Assembly: GCA_031254385.1 (NCBI GenBank)
Contig: JAIRUO010000044.1
Span: forward strand, 1-7,333
Source: Treponema sp.
Lineage (GTDB): Bacteria; Spirochaetota; Spirochaetia; Treponematales; Breznakiellaceae
Length of the DNA stretch: 7,333 bases
Reading direction: 5' to 3'
The notes beneath the pieces were generated by a model that did not search any database, was not told the DNA's origin, and saw nothing but the letters and a program-made list of their open reading frames with translations. Position 1 is the stretch's first letter. Each line of letters begins with the position of its first letter. A program made the translations under genes and the position numbers. This document shows, in pieces, positions 5,457 through 7,333 of the stretch.

Positions 5457-5952
5457 AAAGATTATCTGGGCTCTGATCTTTATTATTGTTGCCGCTGTCC
5501 TTCAATCAACTATACTCAGACAGATTGAGCTTTTTTACGCTGTTCCTGATCTGGCCCTGGGAATTCTTGTTTTTGTAGCTTATTCGAACGGCGCAATGGC
5601 CGGGCAGGTAACCGGATTTTTTTCTGGCATTATAATGGATTTTCTTTCTTCAGCCCCGCTGGGCTTTAACGCCCTGGTACGCACCCTTATAGGTGGCCTT
5701 GTTGGGTTTATGCAAGGCACCTTTTACATGGACACCTTTTTGCTCCCCATGTCTCTTTGTGCAGGGGCGACCATTTTCAAGGCACTATGCGGTTTATTGC
5801 TTCACCTAATATTTTCCTCGGTGCCTGCTTATGATTTTACCGTTCCTTTATTTTGGGTTGAATTAGGCCTTAACACCGTTACCGCCCCTTTGCTTTTCCT
5901 TTTCTTAAAGCTTTTTAAGACGCTTTTGACAGGAGAAAGAAAAACCAGATGA
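5449..5952 (+). CDS. mreD: rod shape-determining protein MreD
   Basis: A 167-residue integral membrane protein with about five or six hydrophobic segments (about 5-23, 29-47, 50-66, 75-90, 97-121 and 132-158), the usual size and layout for MreD, which joins MreB, MreC, RodA and PBP2 in the elongation complex. The family pattern is visible: VPDLALGILVFVAY (32-45), then GFFSGIIMDFLSSAPLGFNAL (57-76), with Asp before Ser and PLG. I chose ATG 5449 because GGAG (5439-5442) lies 6 bp before it and because it starts exactly where the hydrophobic N-terminus begins (MIKKIIWALIF). The frame is open further upstream (TTG 5413, ATG 5434), but those starts add hydrophilic residues inside mreC and lack a binding site. 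It overlaps mreC by 8 bp, and its stop overlaps the next start (ATGA, 5949-5952). Confidence 0.9.
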   Translation: MIKKIIWALIFIIVAAVLQSTILRQIELFYAVPDLALGILVFVAYSNGAMAGQVTGFFSGIIMDFLSSAPLGFNALVRTLIGGLVGFMQGTFYMDTFLLPMSLCAGATIFKALCGLLLHLIFSSVPAYDFTVPLFWVELGLNTVTAPLLFLFLKLFKTLLTGERKTR

Positions 5953-7333
5953 CTGTAGAACATGAAGAAAAACATGAAGGGCGCATACTCGTATTGCAAA
6001 TTATCTGCGTTGCCATTGCGATCATTTACGGCATTAGGCTTTTTGATATGCAAATACTCCAGGGGGAATTGTACAGATCCAGGGCAAGCAACATTACGCG
6101 CCGGACAAAAGTAATTCCAGCCCAGCGTGGAGAAATATACGACAGGAGTTACACACAGCCTTTGGCTCTAAATACGGATTCCTTTGCGGTAAGCGTTACC
6201 CCTGCGGAGGTGCCACGAGGACAAATGCCGGACTTAATCCGCCAACTGTCCGCCATTTTGGGAATCCCTGGCGATCAAATTGAAAGAAGGCTGCCAGAGT
6301 CAATTTATTACCTTTACCAGCCTGTTGAAGTAGCGATGAACATACCCTTTAACACTATTGCTGTCCTTGCTGAACAGGTTAATACTTTGCCCGGCGTCTC
6401 CTGGCAGTCCAAACCCACAAGGAATTATACAAATATAGGGAGCCTTTCCCATGTCATTGGTTATGTAGGAAACATAACGCGGGACGAGCTTACCGTGCTT
6501 TATAATCAGGGCTACCAGCAAGGGGACATGATAGGCAAGAACGGTATTGAAAAGCAATATGACAGCCTACTCCGCGGAAAAGAGGGAAGAGAAATCCAAA
6601 CGGTAGATGTCCGGGAAAGAGGTATTTCGGAAGTGGCCACCGTGCGGGAAGCGCCGGAGATGGGAAAAAATCTGGTTCTTACCATTGACCAGAGAATCCA
6701 GACTTTGGCAGAAAAAGCGTTAGGCCAGCGCATTGGCGCCGTGGTAGTAATGCGTCCCACTAATGGGGAAATTCTGGCTATGGTATCCTATCCCTGGTAT
6801 AATCCCAATATTTTTAACCAGACAGATTTGGGCGCGGAATACCAGGCCCTTCTTGATGATCCCAATAAGCCTTTGATAAATCGAGTCATTCAATCCAGTT
6901 ACCCTCCAGCATCGTCCTTCAAAATTGTCATGACCACAGGCATTCTGGGGGAAAACGCGTTCCCTCCTGAACAGACAGTGGACTGTAGCGGAGAGATGAC
7001 TTATGGAGATAGGAACTGGCGTTGCCATATCAGAGTACCGGGGCATGGCAGGCTCAACCTGCATCAAGGCATGGCCCAATCTTGCGACATTTATTACTGG
7101 ACTGTAGGAAGGGATTATTTGGGAGTTGAAAATATTGTCAACTATGCAAGAGATTACGGTTTTGGCGAGCGCACAATGATCGATCTTCCTGGTGAAATAA
7201 GCGGATTCATTCCAACTCCCCAATGGAAAGAAAGAAGTTTCCATGAAAGATGGGTTGCCGGGGATACCATGAATATGTCCATAGGCCAGGGCTATACCCT
7301 GGTAACTCCTTTGCAAATGGCAAACATGACCGC
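5949..7333 (+). CDS. mrdA: penicillin-binding protein 2 (MrdA), elongasome transpeptidase, 5' part
   Basis: The first 461 residues of a class B penicillin-binding protein, cut by the window end; a full protein is usually about 600 or more. It cross-links new peptidoglycan together with RodA. One membrane helix at about 12-31 (RILVLQIICVAIAIIYGIRL) anchors it. The dimerisation or pedestal domain begins with VIPAQRGEIYDRSYTQPLALN and includes LPGVSWQSKPTRNY, SHVIGYVG and GKNGIEKQYDSLLRGKEG, typical of PBP2 rather than FtsI. The transpeptidase domain starts near residue 260. The nucleophile is S322 in SSFK (S322-x-x-K325), within YPPASSFK where most relatives have YPPGSTFK. The second motif is S378-C-D380 (AQSCDIYYW). 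The window stops soon after MSIGQGYTLVTPLQMANMT, before the expected KTG. The start ATG overlaps the mreD stop (ATGA); AGGAGA (5931-5936) lies 12 bp upstream, a long spacing, so translation is probably coupled to mreD. rodA is expected downstream. Confidence 0.95.
   Translation, partial: MTVEHEEKHEGRILVLQIICVAIAIIYGIRLFDMQILQGELYRSRASNITRRTKVIPAQRGEIYDRSYTQPLALNTDSFAVSVTPAEVPRGQMPDLIRQLSAILGIPGDQIERRLPESIYYLYQPVEVAMNIPFNTIAVLAEQVNTLPGVSWQSKPTRNYTNIGSLSHVIGYVGNITRDELTVLYNQGYQQGDMIGKNGIEKQYDSLLRGKEGREIQTVDVRERGISEVATVREAPEMGKNLVLTIDQRIQTLAEKALGQRIGAVVVMRPTNGEILAMVSYPWYNPNIFNQTDLGAEYQALLDDPNKPLINRVIQSSYPPASSFKIVMTTGILGENAFPPEQTVDCSGEMTYGDRNWRCHIRVPGHGRLNLHQGMAQSCDIYYWTVGRDYLGVENIVNYARDYGFGERTMIDLPGEISGFIPTPQWKERSFHERWVAGDTMNMSIGQGYTLVTPLQMANMT

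Noticed and set aside
6720..7316. Minus-strand ORF of 198 codons
   Set aside because: It is the shadow of the PBP2 reading frame, which has conserved SxxK and SCD motifs in the plus strand.

Overview
The window looks like a chromosomal housekeeping locus of a spirochaete, most likely a Treponema with moderate GC. The main evidence is gene order: a primary sigma factor, a coiled-coil/zinc-ribbon protein, a membrane-anchored TPR protein, then mreB-mreC-mreD-pbp2. As I recall it, this matches the rpoD-to-pbp2 segment of Treponema pallidum (about TP0493 to TP0500). The balanced base composition and the repeat-rich intergenic region would suit the termite-gut treponemes better than T. pallidum, but that species-level guess is inference. 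All recognised genes are on the + strand.

Left block (1-1937). It opens inside rpoD, with sigma regions 2.3 to 4.2 present and the 5' end outside the window. A 48-bp gap containing a short heptanucleotide tandem repeat leads to a zinc-ribbon protein with a long coiled coil and a strongly acidic tail. The last two bases of that gene's stop codon are already part of the P1 helix of rnpB, the class A RNase P RNA. A good sigma70-type promoter for rnpB lies inside the acidic-tail codons. The RNA ends in a run of seven T residues right after P1 closes.

Middle block (1938-2549). About 610 bp contain no credible gene but are full of inverted repeats. One element of about 159 bp (1977-2135) can fold into a long stem topped by a four-way junction with three hairpins. 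A second element (2286-2413) is bounded by perfect 23-bp inverted repeats. A third copy of one repeat end lies at 2473-2510. This is the least ordinary part of the window and looks like miniature or REP-like repeats, or structured RNA.

Right block (2550-7333). A near-consensus promoter (TTGACA, 17 bp, TATACT) lies so close to the first ATG that the operon mRNA should be leaderless or nearly so. A 16-bp palindrome sits just upstream as a candidate operator. The operon encodes a single-pass membrane TPR protein, MreB, MreC, MreD and PBP2 (mrdA; truncated by the window end before its KTG motif). Genes are separated by at most 8 bp or overlap by 4 to 8 bp, which suggests translational coupling. 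Together they form an elongasome: cytoplasmic MreB filaments linked through MreC and MreD to the periplasmic transpeptidase PBP2. The TPR protein shares the MreC topology and is a candidate extra, lineage-specific partner.
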